A stretch of DNA of 64,000 bases from Delphinus delphis (taxonomy: Eukaryota; Chordata; Mammalia; Artiodactyla; Delphinidae): positions 1,488,001 to 1,552,000 of the forward strand of contig NW_027192651.1 in NCBI RefSeq assembly GCF_949987515.2, in the 5' to 3' direction. Within the stretch, counting starts at the first letter, position 1. Every line of letters begins with the position of its first letter. Below, piece after piece: positions 47,084-59,709 of the stretch. The position numbers were made by a program, and so were the translations under genes. The notes beneath the pieces are model-generated. The model saw only the letters and a list, made by a program, of their open reading frames with translations, had not been told where the DNA came from and searched no databases.

Positions 47084-48661
47084 TTGGCCAAAAAGGGCGT
47101 ATGCGTTTTTTCCTGAATATATTCAGGAAAAAACGCATACGCCCTTTTTGGCCAACCCAGCAAGCTTGCAAAGGAAATCTGCACTACAATGAAGTCTCAC
47201 TTCCCCCCGGTCAAAAGGGCCATCTGAAAAAAGTGTAAAATCCAGAAAGGCAGGACAGGCCATGGAGGACTGGGAGCCTTGTTATGCTGATGGGCGGGAT
47301 GTAAATTGCCAACAACCACTCGGGAGAAGTGTATGGTGTTTCCTGAAACATCTAAAAAACAAAGCAACAGAACCTAGGGCACTTCCACTTATGGTCCTAT
47401 AGCTTTGGGAAATTAAAATCAAAAAGACACAGCCACCTCAAAGTTTGGAATGTCTCTGTTTACAAGAACCTCGTTTACAGTACAAGTTCAACATCGCAGA
47501 AAGTGAAAAATGGATAAAGAACTTGTGGTATTTACTTACAAAGCAATATCACTCAGCAATGAAATCTGTGTCATCAGGCCCTTAGCAGCACAATGAGTGG
47601 ATTCAGGTATGATGATTCTAACTGAAATAAGTCACACAGAAAAAGAAACATCATAAGATATCAGTAATACACGGAATGGAAACTTGGCTACACAGGAACT
47701 GAATTACAGAACAGAACAGGGTCTCAAATTTAGAAAACCAACTTATTCTTGCTTAAGGGTAAAGGTGAGTTGGGGTGCTGCATAAAACCAGAGATTGAAA
47801 TGAGCACAGATAAAGTTCCTTAAGCCAAATATGGAATAGACAAGAGCTACTCCTTGCTCATCGAAATGGACTCAACACCGCATATTAAACGCCTAAGAAT
47901 GTACCTGACTAGTAAGTATCTTAAAACCTATGGATTGCTATGTCTCCGAAAGAGAATCAAGCATGTGTACAGGGGCATAAACGCAGCAGTGATAGGATTG
48001 GAGAGGTTCGTGAGCAAATGAAGACCCTTTGAAGTCATATTGCATGGTACCCATTCCACGGGTTTCAACTACCCAGGTTTAAGGTATTCTTCCTTCAGCT
48101 AAAACATGCATGTGGACCCCAGAGTATGATCAACCATGTGATCGGGAGACGTGTTTAAATATGTCTCAGTTTTCGTACCCTGGTACTCGGGTGCAACATT
48201 CCAGACGCTTTACTAACACTCTCCCCACTTGGAGAGTCAGTCCCTTTAACCTCCTGTTTGGCCCAGTTTGCAATTTCTGTGGAAGATGAACAGGAATAGC
48301 GAGAACCAATGAGAGCTAGCTGGAGGTGTCTGGATGGGCAAATTTAACTCTCATTTCCCACCAGGAAGAGGAATTAACCAAAGGCTCAGCATGCCGTGCC
48401 AGAACCAGATTAGGTCCTGAAGACATCCTGGGGTGTTGCGGCCAGGTCACAAGAAAGCGAGTTGAAGAAAGGAGCTCAGGGGCACTGTAATTCACAAACC
48501 TGCAGAGTTATAAATGACAGCTATCGTCCAAAAATACACTGAAGTAAGGCTGCCAAGAGGACTTGAAAGCAGGGCAGAATTGCAGGAAACCGATTTCAGG
48601 AGGTAGACTGGAATTGCATTGAAAGCATAGGAAAAGAGGCAGAACGTCCACAATGATGCAC
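47084..48661 (+). repeat. Satellite unit R15 (C copy 1)
   Basis: Perfect palindrome. Carries catggaggactggg and agctttgggaaatt, both repeated 3,156 bp later in R17 but absent from R19. Private ccacctcaaag. Confidence 0.92.
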
Positions 48662-50239
48662 TTGGCCAAAAAGGGCGTATGCGTTTTTTCCTGAATATAT
48701 TCAGGAAAAAACGCATACGCCCTTTTTGGCCAACCAAGCAAACTTGCAAAGGAAATCTGCACTACAATGAAGTCTCACTTCTCCCCGGTCAAAAGGGCCA
48801 TCTGAAAAAAGTGTAAAATCCAGAAAGGCAACAGGCCATTGAGAACTGGGAGCCTTGTTATGCTGATGGGCGGGATGTAAATTGCCATCAGACACTTGGG
48901 AGAAGTGTATGGTGTTTCCTGAAACATCTAAAAAACAAAGCAACAGAACCTAGGGCACTTCCACTTATGGTCCTATAGCTTAGGGAAATTAAAATCAAAA
49001 AGACACAGCCACCCCAAAGTTTGGAGCGCCTCCGTTTACAAGAACCTCATTTACCCTACAAGTTCAATATCACAGAAAGTGAAAAATGGATAAAGAACTT
49101 GTGGTACTTACGTACAATGCAGTATCACTCAGCAATGAAATCTATGTCATCAGGCCCGTAGAAGCATAATGAGTGGATTCAGGTACGATGATTCTAACTG
49201 AAATAAGTCACACAGAAAAAGAAACATCATAAGATATCACTAATACACGGAATGTAAACTTGTCTACACAGGAACTGCATTCCAAAACAGAACAGGGTCT
49301 CAAATTTAGAAAACCAACTTATGCTTGCTTAAGGGGAAAGGTGAGTTGGGGTGCTGCATAAAACCAGAAATTAAAATGAGCACAGATAAAGTTCCTTAAG
49401 CCAAATATGGAATAGACAAGAGCTACTCCTTGCTCAACGAAATGGACTCAAAACCCCATATTAAACGCCTAAGAATGTACCTGACTAGTAAGTATCTTAA
49501 AACCTATGGATTGCTATGTCTCCAAAAGAGAATCAAGCATGTGTACAGGGGCATAAACGCAGCAGTGATAGGATTGGAGAGGTTCGGTGAGCAAATGAAG
49601 ACCCTTTGAAGTCATATTGCATGGTACCCATTACACGGGTCTTAACTCTCCAGGTTTAAGGTATTCTTCCTTCAGCTAAAACATGCATGTGGAACCTAGA
49701 GTATGATCAACCATGTGATCGGGAGACGTGTTCAAATATGTCTCAGTTTTCGTACCCTGGTACTCGGGTGCAACATTCCAGACGCTTTACTAACCCTCTC
49801 CCGACTTGGAGAGTCAGCGCCTTTAACCTCCTGTTTGGCCCAGTTTGCAATTTCTGCGGAAGATGAACAGGAATAGTGAGAACCAATGAGAGACTAGCTG
49901 GAGGTGTCTGGACGGGCAAATTTAACTCTCATTTCCCACCAGGAAGAGGAAATAACCAAAGGCTCAGCGTGCCGTGCCGGAACCAGATTAGGGCCTGAAG
50001 CCATCCTGCGGTGTTGCGGCCAGCTCAAAAGAAAGCGAGTTGAAGAAAGGAGCTCAGGGGCACTGTAATTCACAAACCTGCAGAGTTATAAATGACAGCT
50101 ATCGTCCAATAATAGACTGAAGTAAGGCTGCCAAGAGGACTTGAAAGCGGGGCAGAATTGCAGGAAACCGATTTCAGGAGGTAGACTGGAATTGCATTGA
50201 AAGAATAGGAAAAGAGGCAGAACGTCCACAATGATGCAC
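48662..50239 (+). repeat. Satellite unit R16 (D copy 1)
   Basis: Perfect 72-bp palindrome, unlike the 73-bp form of the other D units. D markers present. The second half (ctttactaaccctctccc at about 49785) matches the region before R15. Confidence 0.92.
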
Positions 50240-51817
50240 TTGGCCAAAAAGGGCGTATGCATTTTTTCCTGAATATATTCAGGAAAAAACGCATACGCCC
50301 TTTTTGGCCAACCCAGCAAGCTTGCAAAGGAAATCTGCACTACAATGAAGTCTCACTTCCCCCCGGTCAAAAGGGCCATCTGAAAAAAGTGTAAAATCCA
50401 GAAAGGCAGGACAGGCCATGGAGGACTGGGAGCCTTGTTATGCTGATGGGCGGGATGTAAATTGCCAACAACCACTCGGGAGAAGTGTATGGTGTTTCCT
50501 GAAACATCTAAAAAACAAAGCAACAGAACCTAGGGCACTTCCACTTATGGTCCTATAGCTTTGGGAAATTAAAATCAAAAAGACACAGCCACCCCAAAGT
50601 TTGGAATGTCTCTGTTTACAAGAACCTCGTTTACAGTACAAGTTCAACATCGCAGAAAGTGAAAAATGGATAAAGAACTTGTGGTATTTACTTACAAAGC
50701 AATATCACTCAGCAATGAAATCTGTGTCATCAGGCCCTTAGCAGCACAATGAGTGGATTCAGGTATGATGATTCTAACTGAAATAAGTCACACAGAAAAA
50801 GAAACATCATAAGATATCAGTAATACACGGAATGGAAACTTGGCTACACAGGAACTGAATTACAGAACAGAACAGGGTCTCAAATTTAGAAAACCAACTT
50901 ATTCTTGCTTAAGGGTAAAGGTGAGTTGGGGTGCTGCATAAAACCAGAGATTGAAATGAGCACAGATAAAGTTCCTTAAGCCAAATATGGAATAGACAAG
51001 AGCTACTCCTTGCTCATCGAAATGGACTCAACACCGCATATTAAACGCCTAAGAATGTACCTGACTAGTAAGTATCTTAAAACCTATGGATTGCTATGTC
51101 TCCGAAAGAGAATCAAGCATGTGTACAGGGGCATAAACGCAGCAGTGATAGGATTGGAGAGGTTCGTGAGCAAATGAAGACCCTTTGAAGTCATATTGCA
51201 TGGTACCCATTCCACGGGTTTCAACTACCCAGGTTTAAGGTATTCTTCCTTCAGCTAAAACATGCATGTGGAACCCAGAGTATGATCAACCATGTGATCG
51301 GGAGACGTGTTTAAATATGTCTCAGTTTTCGTACCCTGGTACTCGGGTGCAACATTCCAGACGCTTTACTAACACTCTCCCCACTTGGAGAGTCAGTCCC
51401 TTTAACCTCCTGTTTGGCCCAGTTTGCAATTTCTGTGGAAGATGAACAGGAATAGCGAGAACCAATGAGAGCTAGCTGGAGGTGTCTGGATGGGCAAATT
51501 TAACTCTCATTTCCCACCAGGAAGAGGAATTAACCAAAGGCTCAGCATGCCGTGCCAGAACCAGATTAGGTCCTGAAGACATCCTGGGGTGTTGCGGCCA
51601 GGTCACAAGAAAGCGAGTTGAAGAAAGGAGCTCAGGGGCACTGTAATTCACAAACCTGCAGAGTTATAAATGACAGCTATCGTCCAAAAATACACTGAAG
51701 TAAGGCTGCCAAGAGGACTTGAAAGCGGGGCAGAATTGCAGGAAACCGATTTCAGGAGGTAGACTGGAATTGCATTGAAAGCATAGGAAAAGAGGCAGAA
51801 CGTCCACAATGATGCAC
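50240..51817 (+). repeat. Satellite unit R17 (C copy 2)
   Basis: One palindrome mismatch (tatgcattttttcc left arm). Near-identical to R15. The preceding left region has gtccaataatagac, reused before unit 58132. Confidence 0.92.
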
Positions 51818-53396
51818 TTGGCCAAAAAGGGCGTATGCGTTTTTTCCTGAATATATTTCAGGAAAAAACGCATACGCACTTTTTGGCCAACCAAGCAAAC
51901 TTGCAAAGGAAATCTGCACTACAATGAAGTCTCACTTCTCCCCGGTCAAAAGGGCCATCTGAAAAAAGTGTAAAATCCAGAAAGGCAACAGGCCATTGAG
52001 AACTGGGAGCCTTGTTATGCTGATGGGCGGGATGTAAATTGCCATCAGACACTTGGGAGAAGTGTATGGTGTTTCCTGAAACATCTAAAAAACAAAGCAA
52101 CAGAACCTAGGGCACTTCCACTTATGGTCCTATAGCTTAGGGAAATTAAAATCAAAAAGACACAGCCACCCCAAAGTTTGGAGCACCTCCGTTTACAAGA
52201 ACCTCATTTACCCTACAAGTTCAATATCACAGAAAGTGAAAAATGGATAAAGAACTTGTGGTACATACGTACAATGCAGTATCACTCAGCAATGAAATCT
52301 ATGTCATCAGGCCCGTAGAAGCATAATGAGTGGATTCAGGTACGATGATTCTAACTGAAATAAGTCACACAGAAAAAGAAACATCATAAGATATCACTAA
52401 TACACGGAATGTAAACTTGTCTACACAGGAACTGCATTCCAAAACAGAACAGGGTCTCAAATTTAGAAAACCAACTTATGCTTGCTTAAGGGGAAAGGTG
52501 AGTTGGGGTGCTGCATAAAACCAGAAATTGAAATGAGCACAGATAAAGTTCCTTAAGCCAAATATGGAATAGACAAGAGCTACTCCTTGCTCAACGAAAT
52601 GGACTCAAAACCCCATATTAAACGCCTAAGAATGTACCTGACTAGTAAGTATCTTAAAACCTATGGATTGCTATGTCTCCAAAAGAGAATCAAGCGTGTG
52701 TACAGGGGCATAAACGCAGCAGTGATAGGATTGGAGAGGTTCGGTGAGCAAATGAAGACCCTTTGAAGTCATATTGCATGGTACCCATTCCACGGGTTTC
52801 AACTACCCAGGTTTAAGGTATTCTTCCTTCAGCTAAAACATGCATGTGGAACCTAGAGTATGATCAACCATGTGATCGGGAGACGTGTTCAAATATGTCT
52901 CAGTTTTCGTACCCTGGTACTCGGGTGCAACATTCCAGACACTTTACTAACAATCTCCCGACTTGGAGAGTCAGTCCCTTTAACCTCCTGTTTGGCCCAG
53001 TTTGCAATTTCTGCGGAAGATGAACAGGAATAGCGAGAACCAATGAGAGGCTAGCTGGAGGTGTCTGGACGGGCAAATTTAACTCTCATTTCCCACCAGG
53101 AAGAGGAATTAACCAAAGGCTCAGCGTGCCGTGCCGGAACCAGATTAGGGCCTGAAGCCATCCTGCGGTGTTGCGGCCAGCTCAAAAGAAAGCGAGTTGA
53201 AGAAAGGAGCTCAGGGGCACTGTAATTCACAAACCTGCAGAGTTATAAATGACAGCTATCGTCCAAAAAAATACTGAAGTAAGGCTGCCAAGAGGACTTG
53301 AAAGCGGGGCAGAATTGCAGGAAACCGATTTCAGGAGGTAGACTGGAATTGCATTGAAAGCATAGGAAAAGAGGCAGAACGTCCACAATGATGCAC
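51818..53396 (+). repeat. Satellite unit R18 (D copy 2), 73-bp palindrome
   Basis: The centre of the palindrome has gained one T (gaatatatttcagg) and the right arm reads acgcacttttt. Otherwise near-identical to R16 in its first kilobase. Confidence 0.92.
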
Positions 53397-54974
53397 TTGG
53401 CCAAAAAGGGCGTATGCGTTTTTTCCTGAATATATTCAGGAAAAAACGCATACGCCCTTTTTGGCCAACCCAGCAAGCTTGCAAAGGAAATCTGCACTAC
53501 AATGAAGTCTCACTTCCCCCCGGTCAAAAGGGCCATCTGAAAAAAGTGTAAAATCCAGAAAGGCAGGACAGGCCATGGAGAACTGGGAGCCTTGTTATGC
53601 TGATGGGCGGGATGTAAATTGCCAACAACCACTCGGGAGAAGTGTATGGTGTTTCCTGAAACATGTAAACAACAAAGCAACAGAACCTAGGGCACTTCCA
53701 CTTATGGTCCTATAGCTTAGGGAAATTAAAATCAAAAAGACACAGCCACCCCAAAGTTTGGAACGTCTCTGTTTACAAGAACCTCGTTTACAGTACAAGT
53801 TCAACATCGCAGAAAGTGAAAAATGGATAAAGAACTTGTGGTATTTACTTACAAAGCAATATCACTCAGCAATGAAATCTGTGTCATCAGGCCCTTAGCA
53901 GCACAATGAGTGGATTCAGGTATGATGATTCTAACTGAAATAAGTCACACAGAAAAAGAAACATCATAAGATATCAGTAATACACGGAATGGAAACTTGG
54001 CTACACAGGAACTGAATTACAGAACAGAACAGGGTCTCAAATTTAGAAAACCAACTTATTCTTGCTTAAGGGTAAAGGTGAGTTGGGATGCTGCATAAAA
54101 CCAGAGATTGAAATGAGCACAGATAAAGTTCCTTAAGCCAAATATGGAATAGACAAGAGCTACTCCTTGCTCAACGAAATGGACTCAACACCGCATATTA
54201 AACGCCTAAGAATGTACCTGACTAGTAAGTATCTTAAAACCTATGGATTGCTATGTCTCCGAAAGAGAATCAAGCATGTGTACAGGGGCATAAACGCAGC
54301 AGTGATAGGATTGGAGAGGTTCGTGAGCAAATGAAGACCCTTTGAAGTCATATTGCATGGTACCCATTCCACGGGTTTCAACTACCCAGGTTTAAGGTAT
54401 TCTTCCTTCAGCTAAAACATGCATGTGGAACCCAGAGTATGATCAACCATGTGATCGGGAGACGTGTTTAAATATGTCTCAGTTTTCGTACCCTGGTACT
54501 CGGGTGCAACATTCCAGACGCTTTACTAACACTCTCCCCACTTGGAGAGTCAGTCCCTTTAACCTCCTGTTTGGCCCAGTTTGCAATTTCTGTGGAAGAT
54601 GAACAGGAATAGCGAGAACCAATGAGAGCTAGCTGGAGGTGTCTGGATGGGCAAATTTAACTCTCATTTCCCACCAGGAAGAGGAATTAACCAAAGGCTC
54701 AGCATGCCGTGCCAGAACCAGATTAGGTCCTGAAGACATCCTGGGGTGTTGCGGCCAGGTCACAAGAAAGCGAGTTGAAGAAAGGAGCTCAGGGGCACTG
54801 TAATTCACAAACCTGCAGAGTTATAAATGACAGCTATCGTCCAAAAATACACTGAAGTAAGGCTGCCAAGAGGACTTGAAAGCGGGTCAGAATTGCAGGA
54901 AACCGATTTCAGGAGGTAGACTGGAATTGCATTGAAAGCATAGGAAAAGAGGCCGAACGTCCACAATGATGCAC
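53397..54974 (+). repeat. Satellite unit R19 (C copy 3)
   Basis: Perfect palindrome. Carries acatgtaaacaac, shared only with unit 58132, and ggaacgtctctg in place of ggaatgtctctg. Confidence 0.92.
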
Positions 54975-56553
54975 TTGGCCAAAAAGGGCGTATGCGTTTT
55001 TTCCTGAATATATTTCAGGAAAAAACGCATACGCACTTTTTGGCCAACCAAGCAAACTTGCAAAGGAAATCTGCACTACAATGAAGTCTCACTTCTCCCC
55101 GGTCAAAAGGGCCATCTGAAAAAAGTGTAAAATCCAGAAAGGCAACAGGCCATTGAGAACTGGGAGCCTTGTTATGCTGATGGGCGGGATGTAAATTGCC
55201 ATCAGACACTTGGGAGAAGTGTATGGTGTTTCCTGAAACATCTAAAAAACAAAGCAACAGAACCTAGGGCACTTCCACTTATGGTCCTATAGCTTAGGGA
55301 AATTAAAATCAAAAAGACACAGCCACCCCAAAGTTTGGAGCGCCTCTGTTTACAAGAACCTCGTTTACCGTACAAGTTCAATATCACAGAAATTGAAAAA
55401 TGGATAAAGAACTTGTGGTACTTACGTACAATGCAGTATCACTCAGCAATGAAATCTATGTCATCAGGCCCGTAGAAGCATAATGAGTGGATTCAGGTAC
55501 GATGATTCTAACTGAAATAAGTCACACAGAAAAAGAAACATCATAAGATATCAGAAATACACGGAATGTAAACTTGGCTACACAGGAACTGCATTCCAAA
55601 ACAGAACAGGGTCTCAAATTTAGAAAACCAACTTATGCTTGCTTAAGGGTAAAGGTGAGTTGGGGTGCTGCATAAAACCAGAGATTGAAATGAGCACAGA
55701 TAAAGTTCCTTAAGCCAAATATGGAATAGACAAGAGCTACTCCTTGCTCAACGAAATGGACTCAAAACCCCATATTAAACGCCTAAGAATGTACCTGACT
55801 AGTAAGTATCTTAAAACCTATGGATTGCTATGTCTCCAAAAGAGAATCAAGCGTGTGTACAGGGGCATAAACGCAGCAGTGATAGGATTGGAGAGCTTCG
55901 GTGAGCAAATGAAGACCCTTTGAAGTCATATTGCATGGTACCCATTACACGGGTCTCAACTCTCCAGGTTTAAGGTATTCTTCCTTCAGCTAAAACATGC
56001 ATGTGGAACACAGAGTATGATCAACCATGTGAACGGGAGACGTGTTCATATATTTCTCAGTTTTCCTCCCCTGGTACTCGGGTGCAACATTCCAGACGCT
56101 TTACTAACACTCTCCCGACTTGGAGAGTCAGTCCCTTTAACCTCCTGTTTGGCCCAGTTTGCAATTTCTGCGGAAGATGAACAGGAATAGCGAGAACCAA
56201 TGAGAGGCTAGCTGGAGGTGTCTGGACGGGCAAATTTAACTCTCATTTCCCACCAGGAAGAGGAATTAACCAAAGGCTGAGCATGCCGGGCCGGAACCAG
56301 ATTAGGGCCTGAAGCCATCCTGCGGTGTTGCGGCCAGGTCACAAGAAAGCGAGTTGAAGAAAGGAGCTCAGGGGCACTGTAATTCACAAACCTGCAGAGT
56401 TATAAATGACAGCTATCGTCCAAAAATAGACTGAAGTAAGACTGCCAAGAGGACTTGAAAGCGGGGCAGAATTGCAGGAAACCGATTTCAGGAGGTAGAC
56501 TGGAATTGCATTGAAAGCATAGGAAAAGAGGCAGAACGTCCACAATGATGCAC
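54975..56553 (+). repeat. Satellite unit R20 (D copy 3), 73-bp palindrome
   Basis: Same extra central T and acgcacttttt arm as R18. Differs from R18 after about 55340 (gcgcctctgtttac, acagaaattg, atcagaaatacac), changes that recur in unit 59710. Confidence 0.92.
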
Positions 56554-58131
56554 TTGGCCAAAAAGGGCGTATGCGTTTTTTCCTGAATATATTCAGGAAA
56601 AAACGCATACGCCCTTTTTGGCCAACCAAGCAAGCTTGCAAAGGAAATCTGCACTACAATGAAGTCTCACTTCCCCCCGGTCAAAAGGGCCATCTGAAGA
56701 AAGTGTAAAATGCAGAAAGGCAACAGGCCATTGAGAACTGGGAGCCTTGTTATGCTGATGGGCGGGATGTAAATTGCCAACAGACACTTGGGAGAAGTGT
56801 ATGGTGTTTCCTGAAACATCTAAAAAACAAAGCAACAGAGCCTAGGGCACTTCCACTTATGGTCCTATAGCTTAGGGAAATTAAAATCAAAAAGACACAG
56901 CCACCCCAAAGTTTGGAACGGCTCTGTTTACAAGAACCTCGTTTACAGTACAAGTTCAACATCGCAGAAAGTGAAAAATGGATAAAGAAGTTGTGGTATT
57001 CACTTACAAAGCAATATCACTCAGCAATGAAATCTATGTCATCAGGCCCTTAGCAGCACAATGAGTGGATTCAGGTATGATGATTCTAACTGAAATAAGT
57101 CACACAGAAAAAGAAACATCATAAGATATCAGTAATACACGGAATGGAAACTTGGCTACACAGGAACTGAATTACAGAACAGAACAGGGTCTCAAATTTA
57201 GAAAACCAACTTATGCTTGCTTAAGGGGAAAGGTGAGTTGGGGTGCTGCATAAAACCAGAGATTGAAATGAGCACAGATAAAGTTCCTTAAGCCAAATAT
57301 GGAATAGACAAGAGCTACTCCTTGCTCAACGAAATGGACTCAACACCGCATATTAAACGCCTAAGAATGTACCTGACTAGTAAGTATCTTAAAACCTATG
57401 GATTGCTATGTCTCTGAAAGAGAATCAAGCATGTGTACAGGGGCATAAACGCAGCAGTGATAGGATTGGAGAGCTTCGGTGAGCAAATGAAGACCCTTTG
57501 AAGTCATATTGCATGGTACCCATTCCACGGGTTTCAACTACCCAGGTTTAAGGTATTCTTCCTTCAGCTAAATCATGCATGTGGAACCTAGAGTATGATC
57601 AACCATGTGATCGGGAGACGTGTTCAAATATGTCTCAGTTTTCGTACCCTGGTACTCGGGTGCAACATTCCAGACGCTTTACTAACACTCTCCCGACTTG
57701 GAGAGTCAGTCCCTTTAACCTCCTGTTTGGCACAGTTTGCAATTTCTGCGGAAGATGAACAGGAATAGCGAGAACCAATGAGAGACTAGCTGGAGGTGTC
57801 TGGACGGGCAAATTTAACTCTCATTTCCCACCAGGAAGAGGAAATAACCAAAGGCTCAGCGTGCCGTGCCGGAACCAGATTAGGGCCTGAAGCCATCCTG
57901 CGGTGTTGCGGCCAGCTCAAAAGAAAGCGAGTTGAAGAAAGGAGCTCAGGGGCACTGTAATTCACAAACCTGCAGAGTTATAAATGACAGCTATCGTCCA
58001 ATAATAGACTGAAGTAAGGCTGCCAAGAGGACTTGAAAGCGGGGCAGAATTGCAGGAAACCGATTTCAGGAGGTAGACTGGAATTGCATTGAAAGCATAG
58101 GAAAAGAGGCAGAACGTCCACAATGATGCAC
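56554..58131 (+). repeat. Satellite unit R21 (E copy 1)
   Basis: Perfect palindrome, E markers present. In its left region gctaaatcatgc and ctgtttggcacag are private. Confidence 0.92.
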
Positions 58132-59709
58132 TTGGCCAAAAAGGGCGTATGCGTTTTTTCCTGAATATATTCAGGAAAAAACGCATACGCCCTTTTTGGC
58201 CAACCAAGCAAGCTTGCAAAGGAAATCTGCACTACAATGAAGTCTCACTTCCCCCCGGTCAAAAGGGCCATCTGAAAAAAGTGTAAAATCCAGAAAGGCA
58301 GGACAGGCCATGGAGAACTGGGAGCCTTGTTATGCTGATGGGCGGGATGTAAATTGCCAACAACCACTCGGGAGAAGTGTATGGTGTTTCCTGAAACATG
58401 TAAACAACAAAGCAACAGAACCTAGGGCACTTCCACTTATGGTCCTATAGCTTAGGGAAATTAAAATCAAAAAGACACAGCCACCCCAAAGTTTGGAACG
58501 TCTCTGTTTACAAGAACCTCGTTTACAGTACAAGTTCAACATCGCAGAAAGTGAAAAATGGATAAAGAACTTGTGGTATTTACTTACAAAGCAATATCAC
58601 TCAGCAATGAAATCTGTGTCATCAGGCCCTTAGCAGCACAATGAGTGGATTCAGGTATGATGATTCTAACTGAAATAAGTCACACAGAAAAAGAAACATC
58701 ATAAGATATCAGTAATACACGGAATGGAAACTTGGCTACACAGGAACTGAATTACAGAACAGAACAGGGTCTCAAATTTAGAAAACCAACTTATTCTTGC
58801 TTAAGGGTAAAGGTGAGTTGGGATGCTGCATAAAACCAGAGATTGAAATGAGCACAGATAAAGTTCCTTAAGCCAAATATGGAATAGACAAGAGCTACTC
58901 CTTGCTCAACGAAATGGACTCAACACCGCATATTAAACGCCTAAGAATGTACCTGACTAGTAAGTATCTTAAAACCTATGGATTGCTATGTCTCCGAAAG
59001 AGAATCAAGCATGTGTACAGGGGCATAAACGCAGCAGTGATAGGATTGGAGAGGTTCGTGAGCAAATGAAGACCCTTTGAAGTCATATTGCATGGTACCC
59101 ATTCCACGGGTTTCAACTACCCAGGTTTAAGGTTTTCTTCCTTCAGCTAAAACATGCATGTGGAACCCAGAGTATGATCAACCATGTGATCGGGAGACGT
59201 GTTTAAATATGTCTCAGTTTTCGTACCCTGGTACTCGGGTGCAACATTCCAGACGCTTTACTAACACTCTCCCCACTTGGAGAGTCAGTCCCTTTAACCT
59301 CCTGTTTGGCCCAGTTTGCAATTTCTGTGGAAGATGAACAGGAATAGCGAGAACCAATGAGAGCTAGCTGGAGGTGTCTGGATGGGCAAATTTAACTCTC
59401 ATTTCCCACCAGGAAGAGGAATTAACCAAAGGCTCAGCATGCCGTGCCAGAACCAGATTAGGTCCTGAAGACATCCTGGGGTGTTGCGGCCAGGTCACAA
59501 GAAAGCGAGTTGAAGAAAGGAGCTCAGGGGCACTGTAATTCACAAACCTGCAGAGTTATAAATGACAGCTATCGTCCAAAAATACACTGAAGTAAGGCTG
59601 CCAAGAGGACTTGAAAGCGGGTCAGAATTGCAGGAAACCGATTTCAGGAGGTAGACTGGAATTGCATTGAAAGCATAGGAAAAGAGGCAGAACGTCCACA
59701 ATGATGCAC
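58132..59709 (+). repeat. Satellite unit R22 (C, trimer copy 2), mosaic
   Basis: Perfect palindrome. Linker is the common ggccaaccaagc, and the sequence just upstream has gtccaataatagac as before R17, yet from acatgtaaacaac onward it follows R19. Parts of different C copies are thus joined. Confidence 0.92.

Larger units (their letters stand above)
47084..56553 (+). repeat. Higher-order repeat: CD dimers, 3,156-3,157 bp x 3
   Basis: Sub-family C (47084, 50240, 53397) alternates with D (48662, 51818, 54975). C carries ggaatgtctctg or ggaacgtctctg and ggccaacccagc, and its left region has two diagnostic small deletions, ggttcgtgagc (one base lost) and gagagctagc (two bases lost). D carries gcaaacttgc, the short caacaggccattgag, ttgccatcagacacttggg and gtagaagcataatg. 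The indel markers make shared descent secure. Confidence 0.92.
53397..58131 (+). repeat. Higher-order repeat: CDE trimer copy 1 (4,735 bp)
   Basis: Units at 53397 (C), 54975 (D) and 56554 (E) recur in the same order at 58132, 59710 and 61289, each offset by exactly 4,735 bp. E markers are ctgaagaaagtg, aaaatgcagaaagg and ttgcatttcac-free caacaggccattgag; gagagcttcgg precedes or follows E in both copies. The trimer evolved by adding E to the CD dimer. Confidence 0.92.
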